From Amycolatopsis eburnea (GTDB lineage Bacteria; Actinomycetota; Actinomycetes; Mycobacteriales; Pseudonocardiaceae): 64,000 nt of DNA. The stretch is taken from the NCBI RefSeq assembly GCF_003937945.1, contig NZ_RSEC01000059.1:293422-357421 (forward strand), read 5' to 3'. Both the position numbers and the translations under genes were made by a program. Below the pieces are notes generated by a model, which saw nothing but the letters and a program-made list of their open reading frames with translations, was not told the origin of the DNA and ran no database searches. Of the stretch, positions 14,171 to 23,280 are shown one piece after another (position 1 is the stretch's first letter; every line of letters begins with the position of its first letter).

Positions 14171-15241
14171 ATGCCCCGAAAGATCGTCGACGTGCACGGC
14201 CACCTCGTCGCCCCCGCCGAGCTGTACGCCTACCGCGAGTTCCTGATCGGCAGCCGCGGGCACTACGGCCGCCGGCTGAAGGGGTTCTCCGAGTCGCGGG
14301 AGGGCCTCGGGCACGGCCGCACCGGCGTGATCCCGCCCGAGGAGCTCAAGCACTTCGCCGAGGAGCACATCGCCTGGCTGGACAAGGTCGGCACCGACGT
14401 GCAGCTGGTCTCCGCGCGGCCGTACAGCCTGATGCACTCGGAGAAGCCGGCCCGGATCGTGCACTGGTGGGCCCAGGCCGTCAACGACGCCATCGCGACC
14501 CAGGTGCAGTTCTACCCCCAGCGGCTGCAGGGCATCTGCAACCTCCCGCTGGTCTGGGGCGAGCCGGTCTCCGTCGTCTTCGAAGAGCTCGAGCGCTGCG
14601 TCAACGAGCTGGGTTTCGTCGGCGTGCTCGTCAACCCGGACCCGAGCGAGGGCCGCGCGCCGATGGAGGTGCCGGGGCTCGGCGACGAGTACTGGTACCC
14701 GCTGTACGAGAAGCTGGTCGAGTACCAGCTGCCGATGCTGGTGCACTCCTGCGGCTGCGTGTCCCTGCGCGAGAACCAGAGCCTGCACTTCATTTCCGAG
14801 GAGAGCACGGCGGTGATGTCGCTGGTGCAGTCGGACGTGTTCGACGTCTTCCCGGACCTGAAGGTCGTGGTGCCGCACGGCGGCGGCGCGATCCCGTACC
14901 AGGTGGGCCGGTTCCGCGGCACCTACTGGCAGGGCACCGAGCGCGGCGGGACGTTCGACGAGGCGATCCGGAAGCTCTACTACGACACCTGCCTCTACAG
15001 CGAGGAAGCGCTTGCTCTGCTCGTGAAGGTGATCGGCAGCGACCGCGTGGTGTTCGGCACCGAGCGGCCCGGCGACGGCTCGCACAAGAAGACGCCGACG
15101 GCCGGCTGGGCCGACGACATCGCCGGCGTCCTGCGCGGCATCCCGGCGCACTCGGAGCAGGACCTGGACCTGATGCTCGGCGACACCGCGCTGGACATAT
15201 ACCCGCGTCTGCGCAAGAACCTGGAAGCGACGGCGGGCTGA
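14171..15241 (+). CDS. Amidohydrolase-2 family, 4-oxalomesaconate hydratase (LigJ)-like
   Basis: 356 residues; RBS AGAGGAG upstream. The N-terminus IVDVHGHLVAP gives the H-x-H metal site (His9, His11). Later come VHSCGC (His), VVVPHGGGAIPYQVGRF (His) and VVFGTERPGDG (acidic ligand). The pattern, including the NPDPSEG and YWYPLYEKLVEYQLP segments, is that of LigJ, which hydrates 4-oxalomesaconate in the protocatechuate 4,5-cleavage pathway. It is one of two paralogs in this operon (other at 23281); this one diverges more at the N-terminal third, so it may act on another ring-cleavage product or as a decarboxylase. Confidence 0.8.
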   Translation: MPRKIVDVHGHLVAPAELYAYREFLIGSRGHYGRRLKGFSESREGLGHGRTGVIPPEELKHFAEEHIAWLDKVGTDVQLVSARPYSLMHSEKPARIVHWWAQAVNDAIATQVQFYPQRLQGICNLPLVWGEPVSVVFEELERCVNELGFVGVLVNPDPSEGRAPMEVPGLGDEYWYPLYEKLVEYQLPMLVHSCGCVSLRENQSLHFISEESTAVMSLVQSDVFDVFPDLKVVVPHGGGAIPYQVGRFRGTYWQGTERGGTFDEAIRKLYYDTCLYSEEALALLVKVIGSDRVVFGTERPGDGSHKKTPTAGWADDIAGVLRGIPAHSEQDLDLMLGDTALDIYPRLRKNLEATAG

Positions 15242-15242
15242 G

Positions 15243-16412
15243 ATGACCTCCGAACTGCTCGAACCGACGCAGACCGAGGCCGAACGGGACGCCATCGTCG
15301 GCCTGGTCCGCGAGTTCGTCCAGGAGCGGGTGGCGCCCCGGGTCGCCGAGTACGACGCGGCCGAGAAACTGCCCGACGACCTGCTCGAGGAAATGGCGCG
15401 GCTGGGCTTCTTCGGCGGCGTGGTGCCGGTCGAATGGGGTGGTCTCGGCCTCGACCACGTCACGTTCACCCGGATCATCGAAGAGGTCTCGCGCGTCGAC
15501 CACTGCCTGGGCGTGCTGATGAGCATGCCCTCGGCGCTCGTCGGCTCCGGCCTGCTGGAGTTCGGCACGACCGAGCAGAAGCAGCGGTGGCTCGTGCCGC
15601 TGGCCGAGGGCAAGCTGTTCGGCGGCGCCGGGGTCACCGAACCCCGCTCCGGCAGCGACGTCGCCGGCACGCAGACCCGCTACACCCGCGAGGGCTGCGG
15701 GTACGTGCTCAACGGCGCGAAGGCCTGGATCACCAACTTGGACCGTGCGGCGTTCTTCGTCACCTTCGCCACGCGGGATCCGGCGTTGGGGCGCCGTGGC
15801 CTGTCGGCGTTCATCGTGCCCGCGGACGCGCCGGGCGTGCTCAAGAACCCCGTGCACAACAAGCTGGGCTTCCGCCCCCTGTGCAGTGGCGACCTCGTCT
15901 TCGACAACGTCCGCCTGGGACCCGACGCGATGCTCGGGGCCGAGGGCGACGGGTTCGCGGTCGCGATGAACGCCGTGGAGCGCGGCCGCCTGTCAGTCGC
16001 CTCGCGTGCGGTGGGGCTGGCTCAGTCCTGTTTGGACGCTTCGGTGCGGTACGCGCGCGACCGGGTCGTGTTCGGCCAGCCGATCACGGACTTCCAGATG
16101 GTGCAGCAGAAGATCGCGAACATGGCGGTGTCGGTGCAGGCCGCGCGGCTGCTCACCGAACGCTGCGCCGAGGCCATGCAGCGGGGGGAGCGCGCCCGGG
16201 TCGAAGCCAGCATGGCGAAGATGTACGCCAGCGACGTCGCGCAGGCCGTGGCGACGGACGCGGTCCAGATCCACGGGGCCTACGGCGTGTCCGAGGAGTA
16301 CCCCGTGGCCCGGGCCTACCGGGACGCGAAGGTGTTCCAGATCGTCGAGGGCGCGAACGACATCCATCGCGTGCTGATCGCCAAGGACGCCATCCGCGGG
16401 GAGTCTCGATGA
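15243..16412 (+). CDS. Acyl-CoA dehydrogenase
   Basis: 389 residues, starting 1 nt after the previous stop. Standard three-part fold: N-terminal helical part, GGAGVTEPRSGSDVAG (FAD/substrate strand) and WITNLDRAAFFVTFA in the middle, and the C-terminal helices with QIVEGANDIHRV. The Glu of VEGAND matches the catalytic base of short/medium-chain dehydrogenases. Introduces a 2,3 double bond into an acyl-CoA, with electrons going to ETF. Its 3' end overlaps the acyl-CoA synthetase (ATGA), suggesting activation and dehydrogenation of the same carboxylate. Confidence 0.88.
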   Translation: MTSELLEPTQTEAERDAIVGLVREFVQERVAPRVAEYDAAEKLPDDLLEEMARLGFFGGVVPVEWGGLGLDHVTFTRIIEEVSRVDHCLGVLMSMPSALVGSGLLEFGTTEQKQRWLVPLAEGKLFGGAGVTEPRSGSDVAGTQTRYTREGCGYVLNGAKAWITNLDRAAFFVTFATRDPALGRRGLSAFIVPADAPGVLKNPVHNKLGFRPLCSGDLVFDNVRLGPDAMLGAEGDGFAVAMNAVERGRLSVASRAVGLAQSCLDASVRYARDRVVFGQPITDFQMVQQKIANMAVSVQAARLLTERCAEAMQRGERARVEASMAKMYASDVAQAVATDAVQIHGAYGVSEEYPVARAYRDAKVFQIVEGANDIHRVLIAKDAIRGESR

Positions 16413-18526
16413 CCGCCACCGACGTCCGTGCCGCGGCTCGGCGGCTGGCGCCGGGCGGGCTCGGCGAGGCCTCGGCGCGGGACTTGCTCGCGCCCCTGGA
16501 CCTGCCGTTCGTCCCGGCCACCCCGGTTCGTTCGGCCGACGAAGCCGTGGCCGTCGCGCGGGACCTCGGCTTCCCTGTGGTGTTGAAAGCGCTTACCGAC
16601 GAGGTGCTGCACAAGTCCGACGCGGGCCTGGTCGAACTCGGCCTTGCCACGGCGGACGCGGTGTCCGCGGCGCATGACCGGCTCGTCGAGCGGGTTGCGG
16701 CGCTGGGCGTGAACGACGCGCGGGTCGTCGTGCAGCCGATGGCACCGCCGGGTACGGACCTCATCCTCGGCTGGGTGCGGGACCCTACGTTCGGCCCGGT
16801 CGTCGTGGCCGGGCTCGGCGGGGTGACCGTCGAGCTGTTCCGCGACGTCGCCCGCCGCGTCGCCCCGGTGACCGTGGACGACGCCGACGAGATGCTGCGG
16901 TCACTGCGGTGCGCGCCGCTGCTGACCGGTTTTCGGGGCGCCGCGCCCGTCGACACGAAGCAGTTCGGCGAGCTGGTGGCGCGGGTGTCCGAGCTGGCGC
17001 TCGCCGTGCCGGAACTGTCCGAACTGGACCTGAACCCGGTGCGGGTGCTCGCCGACGGCACGTGTGTCGTGCTCGACGCCCGCGTGGTGGTCGAGCCGGT
17101 CGCCGCCGAGGAGCCGCGGGGGAGTGGTTACAACCTCACGGCCCTGGTCCGGCCGCGGAGCATCGCGGTGGTGGGCGCGTCCCGGGACGCCACCCGGCCC
17201 GGCGCCCGCGTCCTGGCGTCCCTGCGCGAGCACGGGTTCGCGGGCGAGCTGCACCCGGTCAACCCGGCCGGTGGCGAAGTCGGCGGGCTGCCTGCCGTGA
17301 CGTCGTTGGGCGAGCTGCCGGGGGTGCCGGACCTCGTCTGCATCGCGCTGCCCGCGAAGGCAGCCGTCGAGTCGGTCCGCGAATGCGTCCGGCTCGGGGT
17401 GCCCGGGGTGATCGTGTTCGCCTCCGGATTCGGCGAGGCGGGGGCGGAAGGGCAGGCGCTCGACGCGGAGTTGCGCGCCGCTGTGGCAGGCTCCGTCACG
17501 ACCCTGTGCGGGCCCAACACGATCGGCGTCGTCAGCGCGCACCACCGGATGGCCGCGACGTTCAGCCAGGCCATCACCGGCTTCCCGCTGCGCGAGTCGG
17601 GCACCTGCCTGATCGCCCAGAGCGGCGCCGTCGCGGGCAGCCTGGTGTCGCGGGAACTGGCCGACGGCTACGGCATCGGCGACTGGGTGACGGTCGGCAA
17701 CCAGTCCCAAGTGGACGTCGCCGACTACCTGGAGCACTTCACGACACTCGACACGACCCGGTCGATCGCGGTGTTCCTCGAAGGCGTGCCCGACGGTGAC
17801 CGCTTCCGTCGCGCACTGGCCGCCGCGCGGGTCCGCGGGGTGCCGGTGGCGGTGTTCAAGACCGGCGTCACCGAGGCGGGCCGCCGGGCGGTGTCGTCGC
17901 ACTCGGGCGCGCTCGCCGGGAGCGGCGAGGCCTACCGCGCGGTGCTGGCGCAGGAGGGCGCGGTGCAGGTCACGGAGTTGACCGGCCTGCTCGAAATCGC
18001 CTGGACGCTCGGCAACACACCGCGGCCGACCGGCGGCCGGGTCGCGGTCGTGACCACTTCAGGCGGCGCGGGCAGCGCCACCGCGGACCTGATCGACCAG
18101 CACGGACTCGCGTTGGCGGCGTTCGAGGAGCGGACCACGGCAGAACTGGCCGTGGTGCTCCCCGCCTTCGCCCACGTCGACGATCCCCTCGACATCACGG
18201 CCGAAGGCACCTTCGCCGAGGGCACCGTCCGCCGCGTCGTCGAACTCGTCACTGGAGACCCCGGCGTCGACCTCGTCTGCGTGGTGCTCACCAGCATCGC
18301 GGGCGAGGACGCCGTCCGCGTCGCGCGGCAGATCGCCGACGCGGCCGACGGCAGCGCGAAACCCGTGCTCGTGTCCTGGCTCGTCACCCGCTCGCTCGCC
18401 GCCGACGGCATGGCTCTGCTGGCCGGACGTGGCATCCGGGTGTTCACCGAGCCGGCCCGCATGGTCGCCGCGGCCGCCGCCCTCGTTTCCTCGTCGCACC
18501 TCGGGAGTACTCGTGTCCGACACTGA
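16409..18526 (+). CDS. NDP-forming acyl-CoA synthetase (acetate-CoA ligase type, fused subunits)
   Basis: 705 residues from the ATG at 16409 (ATGA overlap). Residues about 15-225 are the ATP-grasp (beta) domain (FPVVLKALTDEVLHKSDAGL; ELDLNPVRVL). About 240-370 are the CoA-binding domain (RPRSIAVVGASRDATRPGAR). About 390-700 are the ligase domain with the phosphohistidine loop SSHSGALAGSGEA. The order beta-alpha is the reverse of the classic alpha-beta ACD fusion but common in bacteria. It would convert an organic acid plus CoA and ATP into acyl-CoA, ADP and phosphate, feeding the acyl-CoA dehydrogenase encoded before it. An overlapping longer frame starting in the ACAD gene is not used. Confidence 0.86.
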   Translation: MTATDVRAAARRLAPGGLGEASARDLLAPLDLPFVPATPVRSADEAVAVARDLGFPVVLKALTDEVLHKSDAGLVELGLATADAVSAAHDRLVERVAALGVNDARVVVQPMAPPGTDLILGWVRDPTFGPVVVAGLGGVTVELFRDVARRVAPVTVDDADEMLRSLRCAPLLTGFRGAAPVDTKQFGELVARVSELALAVPELSELDLNPVRVLADGTCVVLDARVVVEPVAAEEPRGSGYNLTALVRPRSIAVVGASRDATRPGARVLASLREHGFAGELHPVNPAGGEVGGLPAVTSLGELPGVPDLVCIALPAKAAVESVRECVRLGVPGVIVFASGFGEAGAEGQALDAELRAAVAGSVTTLCGPNTIGVVSAHHRMAATFSQAITGFPLRESGTCLIAQSGAVAGSLVSRELADGYGIGDWVTVGNQSQVDVADYLEHFTTLDTTRSIAVFLEGVPDGDRFRRALAAARVRGVPVAVFKTGVTEAGRRAVSSHSGALAGSGEAYRAVLAQEGAVQVTELTGLLEIAWTLGNTPRPTGGRVAVVTTSGGAGSATADLIDQHGLALAAFEERTTAELAVVLPAFAHVDDPLDITAEGTFAEGTVRRVVELVTGDPGVDLVCVVLTSIAGEDAVRVARQIADAADGSAKPVLVSWLVTRSLAADGMALLAGRGIRVFTEPARMVAAAAALVSSSHLGSTRVRH

Positions 18527-19271
18527 AGACCTGCGGGCGCTCGTCGCGCTGTCGTGCCGCATCCTCGCGGCCACCGGGTGCGTCCGCGAGATCACCGGGC
18601 ACGTCAGCACCCGGGTGCCCGGCACCGACCGGATCCTCGTGCGGTGCCGCCCGCCGCAGGACCCGGGCGTGCGGTTCACCGTCACCGACGACATCCACCT
18701 CGTCGGCCTCGACGCGACGAACGCCGACCTCCCGGACGGCTACGCGCTGCCGGGGGAGTGGCCGATCCACACCGAGCTGTACCGCCGGCGCCCGGACGTC
18801 GGTTCCGTGGTGCACGGGCATCCGGAGGCGTCGCTGAAGTGCGGCATCCTCGGGCTGCCGATGGAGCCGGTGATCGGCGCCTACGACCCGGGCGCGATGG
18901 AGCTGGCCGTGCGCGGGGTGCCGACCTACCCGCGGGCCGTGCTCATCAGCGACCGGCAGCTGGGCGGCGAAGTGGCCGACACGATGGACACCGCCGACGC
19001 CTGCCTGCTGCGCGGGCACGGCGTGGTCGCCGTCGGCGCCGACCTGCAGCAGGCGACGGTCCGCGCGATCAAGCTCGAAACGCTCGCCGAGCTGACGCTG
19101 AGCCTGCACTCGGTGCCGGGCGCCCAGGCGCAGGCACTGTCCGAAGAGGACATCGCCGAAGTCTCGGGTTTCGTCAACAGCCGCAACGCCGCGAAGACCT
19201 ACGCCCACTGGACGTGGGACTACTACCGCCACACGCTCGGCGACGCCGCCGACGTGACCCGGCGCGGCTGA
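18513..19271 (+). CDS. Class II aldolase/adducin-family protein, possible aromatic-acid decarboxylase
   Basis: 252 residues from a GTG at 18513, overlapping the synthetase by 14 nt. Metal-site histidines are seen in SVVHGHPEAS (H-x-H) and LLRGHGVVAV, with the usual ITGHVSTRVP strand and a Glu in WPIHTELYRRRPD. This is the fuculose-aldolase fold. Known relatives in phthalate clusters (PhtC/PadC) decarboxylate 3,4-dihydroxyphthalate to protocatechuate. Placed directly before the ring-cleavage gene, a similar decarboxylation of a dihydroxy-aromatic acid is the best guess; an aldol cleavage is the alternative. Confidence 0.8.
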   Translation: MSDTEDLRALVALSCRILAATGCVREITGHVSTRVPGTDRILVRCRPPQDPGVRFTVTDDIHLVGLDATNADLPDGYALPGEWPIHTELYRRRPDVGSVVHGHPEASLKCGILGLPMEPVIGAYDPGAMELAVRGVPTYPRAVLISDRQLGGEVADTMDTADACLLRGHGVVAVGADLQQATVRAIKLETLAELTLSLHSVPGAQAQALSEEDIAEVSGFVNSRNAAKTYAHWTWDYYRHTLGDAADVTRRG

Positions 19272-19289
19272 CTCGTCAAGGAGGAACAC

Positions 19290-20258
19290 ATGGCACAGGT
19301 AGTGGGCGGCGCCGCGGTGTCGCACAGTCCGCAGCTCTCCATGGAATCGGGTGGGTGGCGCGCGCACGGCGACCTCGAACTGCCCCGGCTCGGTGCGCTC
19401 GGCCTGACGCCGACCGATCGGTCCCAGGAGGAGTTGGAAGACGAACTCGACCCGGCCCTGCTGGCCGAGCGGTACGAGGCGTGCCAGCGCGCCCTGGAGA
19501 AGACCCGGGACGAGCTGCTCGCCCTGCGGCCGGACGTCCTGGTCGTGATCGGCGACGACCAGCGTGAGCTGTTCCTCGACGACATCATGCCCGCGGTCTC
19601 GATCTTCTGGGGCGAGTCCCTGGAGGACCGGCCGCCGGGCGCCGCGGCCTATCCGTCCACAATGGAAACGGCGTACAAGTACTACCACGCCGACGAAGTC
19701 GACGTGTACGAAACGCACGCGGGGCTCGGCCTGCACCTGGTCGAGCAGCTCGTCGAGGGCGGCTTCGACGTCGCCCAGTTCACCGAGCAGCCGAAGGACC
19801 GCTCGCTCGGCCACGCGTTCACCTTCGTCTACCGCCGCCTGCTGGAAGGCCTGCCCCGCATCCCGCTGGTGCCGATCTTCCTCAACACCTACTACCCGCC
19901 GAACCAGCCCACGCCGGGCCGCTGCGTCCAGTTCGGACAGGGACTCCGCGAAGCGATCGACAGCTGGCCGTCGGACCTGCGGGTGGCGCTGATCGCCTCC
20001 GGCGGCCTGACCCACCCGATCATCGACGAGAAGCTCGACCGCGGCCTGCTCGAAGCCCTGGAAGCGCACGACCACGAGGCCCTGTCCCGAATTCCCGTGG
20101 ACGGCCTGCGCGAAGGCAGCTCCGAGATCCGCAACTGGATCGCCGTCGGCGCGGCCCTGCACGACGCTCCCGGAAAGGTCGTCGACTACATCCCGGCGTA
20201 CCGCTCGAAGGCGGGTTCGGGCTGCGGCATGGGGTTCTTCACCTGGACCCGGGCATGA
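19290..20258 (+). CDS. LigB-type extradiol ring-cleavage dioxygenase
   Basis: 322 residues; GGAGG upstream. Type II extradiol fold: AVSHSPQL near the start puts a His at residue 12, the same number as the iron ligand of LigB. The DVLVVIGDDQRELF strand and LIASGGLTHP (second half, catalytic His) follow. No separate LigA-like small subunit is present and the chain is longer than LigB (about 300), so it may work alone, as gallate and methylgallate dioxygenases do. Opens a catechol-type ring next to a hydroxyl (4,5 type). Its stop overlaps the first aldolase gene. Confidence 0.86.
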   Translation: MAQVVGGAAVSHSPQLSMESGGWRAHGDLELPRLGALGLTPTDRSQEELEDELDPALLAERYEACQRALEKTRDELLALRPDVLVVIGDDQRELFLDDIMPAVSIFWGESLEDRPPGAAAYPSTMETAYKYYHADEVDVYETHAGLGLHLVEQLVEGGFDVAQFTEQPKDRSLGHAFTFVYRRLLEGLPRIPLVPIFLNTYYPPNQPTPGRCVQFGQGLREAIDSWPSDLRVALIASGGLTHPIIDEKLDRGLLEALEAHDHEALSRIPVDGLREGSSEIRNWIAVGAALHDAPGKVVDYIPAYRSKAGSGCGMGFFTWTRA

Positions 20259-20911
20259 CCCCGGTCCGGGACCGGCTGCTCGCCCTCGACACGTGCGTGC
20301 TGTCGGACGCGCTCGACGCGCGCGGCCTGCCCGGCGCGGTCGCGGGCGTGCTGCCGGTGTGGGAAGGCGCCCGGCTGGCCGGCCGGGTCGTGACGATGCG
20401 GACGGTGCCCGCCGACGGCCGCGCCAGCCGCAGCCACCTGGGCACCGCGGCGATCGAACGGGCCGCCGAAGGCGAGGTGGTGGTCGTGCAGCAGGACACC
20501 GGCCGGCCCTACCGGTCGGCCACCTGGGGCGGCCTGCTGGCTCGCGCGGCCTCCCTGAACGGTCTGGGCGGAGTCGTCGTCGACGGCGCGTGCCGGGACG
20601 TCGACGAGATCCGTGAACTCGGCCTGCCGGTGTCCGCGCGGGAAGCCATCCCCTTCACCGCGCGGGGCCGGATCGTCGAGGACGCGGTCGGCGTGCCGGT
20701 GCGGATCGGCGGCGTCGAGGTGCACGAGGGCGACTACGTGCTCGCGGACGGCAGCGGCGCGGTGTTCGTCCGCGCGGCCGACGTCGAGGACGTGCTCGCG
20801 GCCGCCGAGCGGCTGGTGGCCCGCGAGCGGTTGATGGCCGAAGACCTGCGGGCGGGCCGGCGCCCGTCCGAAGTCCTCGGCACGGACTACGAGGAGATGC
20901 TCAATGTCTGA
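20255..20911 (+). CDS. RraA/LigK-family aldolase, copy 1
   Basis: 218 residues, ATGA overlap with the dioxygenase. Swapped-hairpin fold of the RraA/HMG-aldolase family; the catalytic segment is GGVVVDGACRDVDEI, with the Arg-Asp pair that binds pyruvate and the divalent metal in LigK. The family enzyme splits 4-carboxy-4-hydroxy-2-oxoadipate into pyruvate and oxaloacetate. The C-terminal helix carries RRPSEVLG, also found in HMG aldolases. This copy has a longer insertion (VPADGRASRSHL) near the N-terminus than the next two. Confidence 0.8.
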   Translation: MTPVRDRLLALDTCVLSDALDARGLPGAVAGVLPVWEGARLAGRVVTMRTVPADGRASRSHLGTAAIERAAEGEVVVVQQDTGRPYRSATWGGLLARAASLNGLGGVVVDGACRDVDEIRELGLPVSAREAIPFTARGRIVEDAVGVPVRIGGVEVHEGDYVLADGSGAVFVRAADVEDVLAAAERLVARERLMAEDLRAGRRPSEVLGTDYEEMLNV

Positions 20912-21563
20912 CCAGACGGCCGACCGGGCGCGGGCGATCGGCACCGCCGGGCTGTCCGACGCGCTGGACAAGCTCGGCCTGCCGGGCGCCGTGCCCGGGA
21001 TCGTGCCCTTCGACCCGCGGTTCTCGATCTGCGGGCGGGCGTTCACCGGCCAGTACGAGCCGGTCGACGCCCTCGGCGGGACCGTCGGCGACTACATCGA
21101 CGACGTCGAGCCCGGGCAGATCGTCGTGCTGAGCAACGACGGACGGCTCGACTGCACGGTCTGGGGCGACATCCTCACGGCCGTCGCGAAGGCGCGCGGC
21201 ATCGGTGGCACCGTGATCGAAGGGGTGTGCCGGGACGTGGCCGACAGCCTGGCCATCGGCTACCCGGTGTTCGCCCGCGGCCGCAGCATGCAGACCGGCA
21301 AGGACCGGGTGCGCCTCGCCCACACCGGCCGTCCCGTGCGGCTGGGTTCGGTGCTGGTGCACCCCGGCGACGTGATCCGCGGGGACGCCGACGGCATCGT
21401 GGTCCTCGCCGCGGCCCGGGCCGACGACGTGCTCGACGTCGCGGAGGGCATCGAGCGTGCCGAGGACAGCATTCGCACGGCGGTCGCGGGAGGTCAGCGG
21501 CTCGACGAAGCGCGGGCACAGATGGGTTACCACTCGCTGCAGACGAAAGCCGGCGCGCGATGA
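20904..21563 (+). CDS. RraA/LigK-family aldolase, copy 2
   Basis: 219 residues, overlapping copy 1 by 8 nt. It has IGGTVIEGVCRDVADSLAIG with the Arg-Asp pair, then PVFARGRSMQTGKDRV, where the ARG loop is typical for true 4-carboxy-4-hydroxy-2-oxoadipate aldolases. Two paralogs flank it. The three may form a mixed hexamer or act on different aldols (cis/trans or carboxylated forms). Translation is probably coupled on both sides. Confidence 0.8.
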   Translation: MSDQTADRARAIGTAGLSDALDKLGLPGAVPGIVPFDPRFSICGRAFTGQYEPVDALGGTVGDYIDDVEPGQIVVLSNDGRLDCTVWGDILTAVAKARGIGGTVIEGVCRDVADSLAIGYPVFARGRSMQTGKDRVRLAHTGRPVRLGSVLVHPGDVIRGDADGIVVLAAARADDVLDVAEGIERAEDSIRTAVAGGQRLDEARAQMGYHSLQTKAGAR

Positions 21564-22159
21564 CCGCGCAGGCGACCCGGCTCGGCGAGTTCGGCACGGC
21601 GACGCTGCACGAGTCGGGGGCGACCCCGCTCCCGCCGCAGCTGCGGCCCCTCGACCCGGCGTGGCGGATCTGCGGGTACGCGTTCACCGTCCGGCTGACC
21701 CCCGGCAACAACATCTGGCTGCACCGCGCGCTCTACGCGGCCGCGCCGGGGGACGTCCTCGTCGCCTCGACCGGTGGCGCCTTCGAGTTCGGTTACTGGG
21801 GCGACATCCTGACCAGCGCGGCGATCGCCCGCCGGCTCGGCGGCCTGGTGCTCGACGGCTGCGTGCGCGACTCGGCGGAGCTGCTGCAGCTGGGCTTCCC
21901 GGTGTTTTCCCGCGGTTTGTGCGTCCGCGGCACCGGCAAGGACACGACGGGCGGCGACCTCGACGCCGACATCACCATCGGCTCGGTGGTCGTGCGGCCC
22001 GGCGACCTGGTCGTCGGGGACGCGGACGGCGTCGTCGTCTCGCCGCGGGAGGACGCCGCGGTGGTCGGCGAGCGCGCGGCGCGGCGGGAGGACAAGGAAG
22101 CCTCCGTGCGCCGGCGGATCGCCGCCGGCGAGTCCACCCTCGACATCTACGGGTTCTGA
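21560..22159 (+). CDS. RraA/LigK-family aldolase, copy 3
   Basis: 199 residues, ATGA overlap with copy 2 and a 1-nt overlap with the dehydrogenase. Catalytic segment LGGLVLDGCVRDSAELLQLG keeps Arg-Asp; PVFSRGLCVRGTGKDT follows. The N-terminal part is shorter and different (LPPQLRPLDPAWRICGYAF), so it diverged before the cluster formed or under different selection. Same fold and likely the same type of pyruvate-releasing aldol cleavage. Confidence 0.8.
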   Translation: MTAQATRLGEFGTATLHESGATPLPPQLRPLDPAWRICGYAFTVRLTPGNNIWLHRALYAAAPGDVLVASTGGAFEFGYWGDILTSAAIARRLGGLVLDGCVRDSAELLQLGFPVFSRGLCVRGTGKDTTGGDLDADITIGSVVVRPGDLVVGDADGVVVSPREDAAVVGERAARREDKEASVRRRIAAGESTLDIYGF

Positions 22160-23268
22160 TGGGCACGCACGGGGTGGGCATCGCCGGCTGGGGTGCGGCC
22201 GGGCGGCTGATGGCCGCGGCGCTCGGGCGTTCGGCGCGGTTCCGGCTCGCGGGGATCGCGGACGTCGACCCCGCGGCCCGCGAGCGCGCAGCCGCCGAGA
22301 CCGGCGTCCAGGTGTACCCGGACGTGGCTTCGCTGGCCGCTTCCGCTGACGTCGACGTCGTGTACGTCGCGACGCCGACCGCCACGCACCTGGAAGCGGT
22401 CCGGGCCGTTGCCGCGCAAGGAAAACACGTCATCTCGGAGAAGCCCCTCGCCACGACACTGGCGGACGCGCGGCTGGCGGTCGAAGCCGCGGAACGTGCC
22501 GGTGTCGTCCTGCTCGTCGGCGCGACCCACAGCTACAACGCGCCGGTCCGCGTCCTGCGTCGGCTCGTCGAAGACGGGACGCTCGGCCCGCTGCTCTCGG
22601 TGTGCGCGAACTGCCACACCGACTGGCACCGCCGCCCGCGGTCCCCGGCGGACCTCGATGCCGCGCAGGGCAACGGATTGGTGCTCCGCCAAGGCGCCCA
22701 CCAGATCGACGTCCTGCGGTACGTGTGCGGCGGGCTGACCGAGTCCGTCACCGGGACGACGTTCGGCGGCGCCGACGGGACCGAACTCGGGTTCTCGGCC
22801 CAGCTGGCGTTCCCCGGCGGCGTCCACGCGAGCGCGTATTACGTGGGCACTGGCGGGTTCGACAGCCGGCTCCAGACCTGGGGTGTCGGCGAACTCGGCA
22901 CCTTCGACGTCGCCGCCACCCCGGAGACGAACCGGTTCTTCGTCCTGTCGGGCGAAGGAGCGGTGTCCCCGGTCTTCGGCACCCTGGCGGCGACCTTCGC
23001 GGACGGCGGCGCCTGGGTCACCCCCACCGGCGCGCTCGTGTTCGCGGGCGGCGACGTCACCGAAGTCGGCGTCGAAGACGAGGTGTCCGGCTGGCAGGCC
23101 CTGCTGGCCGAGCTGGCCGGCGCGCTCGACGGGCACCCGGCCGTCCACACCGGACGCTGGGGGCTGGCGACGCTCGAAGTGGCGCTCGCCCTGCACGAGT
23201 CCGCCCGCACCGGCCGGCGCGTCGGCCTGCACCACCAGGTCCCCACCCAGCCCGACCTTCAGGCGTAA
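22159..23268 (+). CDS. Gfo/Idh/MocA-family dehydrogenase (LigC-like)
   Basis: 369 residues from the ATG at 22159. N-terminal Rossmann motif GIAGWGAAGRLMA, then VYVATPTATHLEAV and the family hallmark HVISEKPLATT (Lys of EKP as catalytic lysine). The C-terminal sheet domain has GLVLRQGAHQIDVLRYV. In the 4,5-cleavage pathway LigC, of this family, oxidises 4-carboxy-2-hydroxymuconate semialdehyde (hemiacetal) to 2-pyrone-4,6-dicarboxylate with NADP. Its place between aldolases and hydratase supports that role. No LigI-type pyrone hydrolase is seen in the window. Confidence 0.8.
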   Translation: MGTHGVGIAGWGAAGRLMAAALGRSARFRLAGIADVDPAARERAAAETGVQVYPDVASLAASADVDVVYVATPTATHLEAVRAVAAQGKHVISEKPLATTLADARLAVEAAERAGVVLLVGATHSYNAPVRVLRRLVEDGTLGPLLSVCANCHTDWHRRPRSPADLDAAQGNGLVLRQGAHQIDVLRYVCGGLTESVTGTTFGGADGTELGFSAQLAFPGGVHASAYYVGTGGFDSRLQTWGVGELGTFDVAATPETNRFFVLSGEGAVSPVFGTLAATFADGGAWVTPTGALVFAGGDVTEVGVEDEVSGWQALLAELAGALDGHPAVHTGRWGLATLEVALALHESARTGRRVGLHHQVPTQPDLQA

Positions 23269-23280
23269 GGAGAACCAGAT

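Noticed and set aside
15434..16408. Long upstream extension of the acyl-CoA synthetase frame through the acyl-CoA dehydrogenase gene
   Set aside because: The extension has no family sequence, while the ATG at 16409 overlaps the previous stop and starts the ATP-grasp domain.
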